NCBI GenBank assembly: GCA_003535195.1
Contig: DOHN01000127.1
Location: 2,061 to 27,688 of the forward strand
Direction of reading: 5' to 3'
DNA length: 25,628 nucleotides
From: Ruminiclostridium sp.
Lineage (GTDB): Bacteria; Bacillota; Clostridia; DSM-8532
In this document: in pieces, positions 24,654-25,628 of the stretch
Numbering within the stretch: the stretch's first letter is position 1
How the letters are laid out: every line of letters starts with the position of its first letter
Position numbers and translations under genes: made by a program
The notes under the pieces: generated by a model
Database searches by the model: none
The model's input: the letters and a program-made list of their open reading frames with translations, nothing else
What the model was told of the DNA's origin: nothing

Positions 24654-25628
24654 TTACAGCGCTCCCTGACGGTGATAGGCAAGCAAAAGGTCTACCATAC
24701 GTCCATAACTCTTGACGCCGTCAGTTTCTCCGTTGAACTTTAGATAGCTGTCATTAATTTTATCAACCACATCTTTAGCGGCGCCTTGAAATTGCTTCCA
24801 ATAGGCATGCTGGTATTCCAGATCTCTTAAATAGCCGGGACTGTAAAGTTTAATCATGTCAAAGTACCGCGTACTGTCTGCAATGTACAACGCATTCATG
24901 GAATGCTGAAGGGCAAGGACGCTTCCGGAGTATTTGAAGCTTGCGTCGGGATGTGCCATACAGGTAAGGTACGCAATGAAATTCGCTTCATCCTCCCGTG
25001 CAAAACCTCTTTGGTGAGCCATTTCGTGCATGGCCGTGGAGGGGATTTCGCTGTCCGGAATATCTATATCAATATTGGCTTCACCTGTAAAGCTGATGTA
25101 AATGCCGATGATATTGGTATGGGACATCGCTCTGGACAGAAGAACGGGCTTGGGGGGGCCATAGGTCCCGGCTAAAAAAGAGTAATGCTTTTGTATTTCA
25201 TCATAGCCCAGCTCCGCTTGCGCGGCCATTTTTTTAAAGCCGCCGTCCAGTTTCATTACACCGTTTTCATCCTCTGTGACCTGCTCTCTGAGCAAATTGG
25301 TGTCCTCAATCAGGGCCCGGCACAGTGCTTCCAATTCATCAACCGATGAATCGCGAACTTCTAAACCGCTGCTGTCTGCAAAGGGCAGACGCTCATAATG
25401 GATAGTCCACAGAATGGTTTGCAAAAAAAACACCAATGAGACTATAAAAACCATATTCGATATCCAGGGCAAAAAAACGGACCATTTACGGGCTCGGGCA
25501 GCATGAATGATTAAATACACGATTCTGGCCGGAATATACAGAACGAGCAATATCGCAAATATTTCAGCCACTGAGAAGGGAACCAGGCCTGTCAGCCTGC
25601 TTACCGGCTGCATTATAAATTTGTAGAT
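24654..25628 (-). CDS. DUF3810 family membrane protein with HExxH zinc-protease motif, 5' end missing
   Basis: The frame is open through the right edge (the last codons read IYKFI before the first ATG at 25613), and the visible start resembles the interior of DUF3810 proteins (IMQPVSRLTGLVPFSVAEI). The true start is therefore beyond the window; 324 residues are visible. Two membrane segments (about 20-42 and 53-75 of the visible part) are followed by an extracytoplasmic or cytoplasmic domain. That domain contains AMHEMAHQRGFAREDEANF, the HExxH signature of zinc metallopeptidases followed by GF and an acidic ED/EAN. That pattern is characteristic of DUF3810. Proteolysis has not been shown for the family as far as I know. 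It is on the same strand as SulP, with 168 bases and a new promoter between, so they need not form an operon. Confidence 0.88.
   Translation of the reverse strand: MYKFIMQPVSRLTGLVPFSVAEIFAILLVLYIPARIVYLIIHAARARKWSVFLPWISNMVFIVSLVFFLQTILWTIHYERLPFADSSGLEVRDSSVDELEALCRALIEDTNLLREQVTEDENGVMKLDGGFKKMAAQAELGYDEIQKHYSFLAGTYGPPKPVLLSRAMSHTNIIGIYISFTGEANIDIDIPDSEIPSTAMHEMAHQRGFAREDEANFIAYLTCMAHPDASFKYSGSVLALQHSMNALYIADSTRYFDMIKLYSPGYLRDLEYQHAYWKQFQGAAKDVVDKINDSYLKFNGETDGVKSYGRMVDLLLAYHRQGAL

Noticed and set aside
1..25628. Mobile element, CRISPR array or defence island.
   Set aside because: No transposase, integrase, regular spaced repeats or defence domains; the genes are core functions with similar base composition.

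Overview
The window is chromosomal DNA from an endospore-forming, probably motile anaerobe of the Clostridia (Bacillota). The evidence is strong GGAGG-type ribosome binding sites, a lysine riboswitch in front of dapA, the rny-ymdB-spoVS gene order known from Bacillus, a spore-stage SpoVS protein, S-layer homology domains, and SigA-type plus one SigD-type promoter. Genus cannot be fixed from the sequence. I see no prophage, insertion sequence, CRISPR array, tRNA or rRNA. Most genes are conserved core genes, so the interest lies mainly in regulation and in a few poorly understood proteins.

Layout. Bases 1-1390 (minus strand) hold the dapA-dapB operon, with dapB cut by the window edge, behind a promoter, a lysine riboswitch and an intrinsic terminator. 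Bases 1518-7884 (plus) form a tight overlapping operon: an FtsK/SpoIIIE DNA translocase, a membrane-anchored TPR protein and a YgiQ-type radical SAM protein. Meso-diaminopimelate dehydrogenase (8154-9146) and an S-layer homology protein with an unrecognised C-terminal half (9299-10714) follow as single units, each with a terminator candidate behind it. folD (10938-11801) is followed by rny-ymdB-spoVS (11922-14630), whose promoter overlaps the folD stop codon. Then come a phosphoglucomutase, an HD-GYP cyclic-di-GMP phosphodiesterase, a YhaM-type 3'-5' exoribonuclease, a YghO-like acetyltransferase-fold protein and an nfeD-qmcA (SPFH) pair that ends at a strong terminator. A Cof-type HAD phosphatase converges on a minus-strand SulP anion transporter. 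A minus-strand DUF3810 zinc-protease-like protein runs off the right edge.

How they fit together. dapA, dapB and ddh outline lysine/diaminopimelate synthesis with a dehydrogenase shortcut, and only dapAB shows the riboswitch. FtsK/SpoIIIE and SpoVS belong to chromosome segregation and sporulation. RNase Y, the YmdB-type phosphodiesterase and the YhaM-type exonuclease belong to RNA turnover and nucleotide signalling. The HD-GYP enzyme has a SigD-like promoter candidate, which would tie it to the motility regulon.

Several starts were moved from the longest open frame to an internal start with a properly spaced ribosome binding site (dapA, ddh, SLH protein, folD, ymdB, spoVS, phosphoglucomutase). 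The most notable unexplained items are the RNase Y initiation site, a dispersed inverted repeat around the HD-GYP gene, and the unknown domain of the S-layer homology protein.
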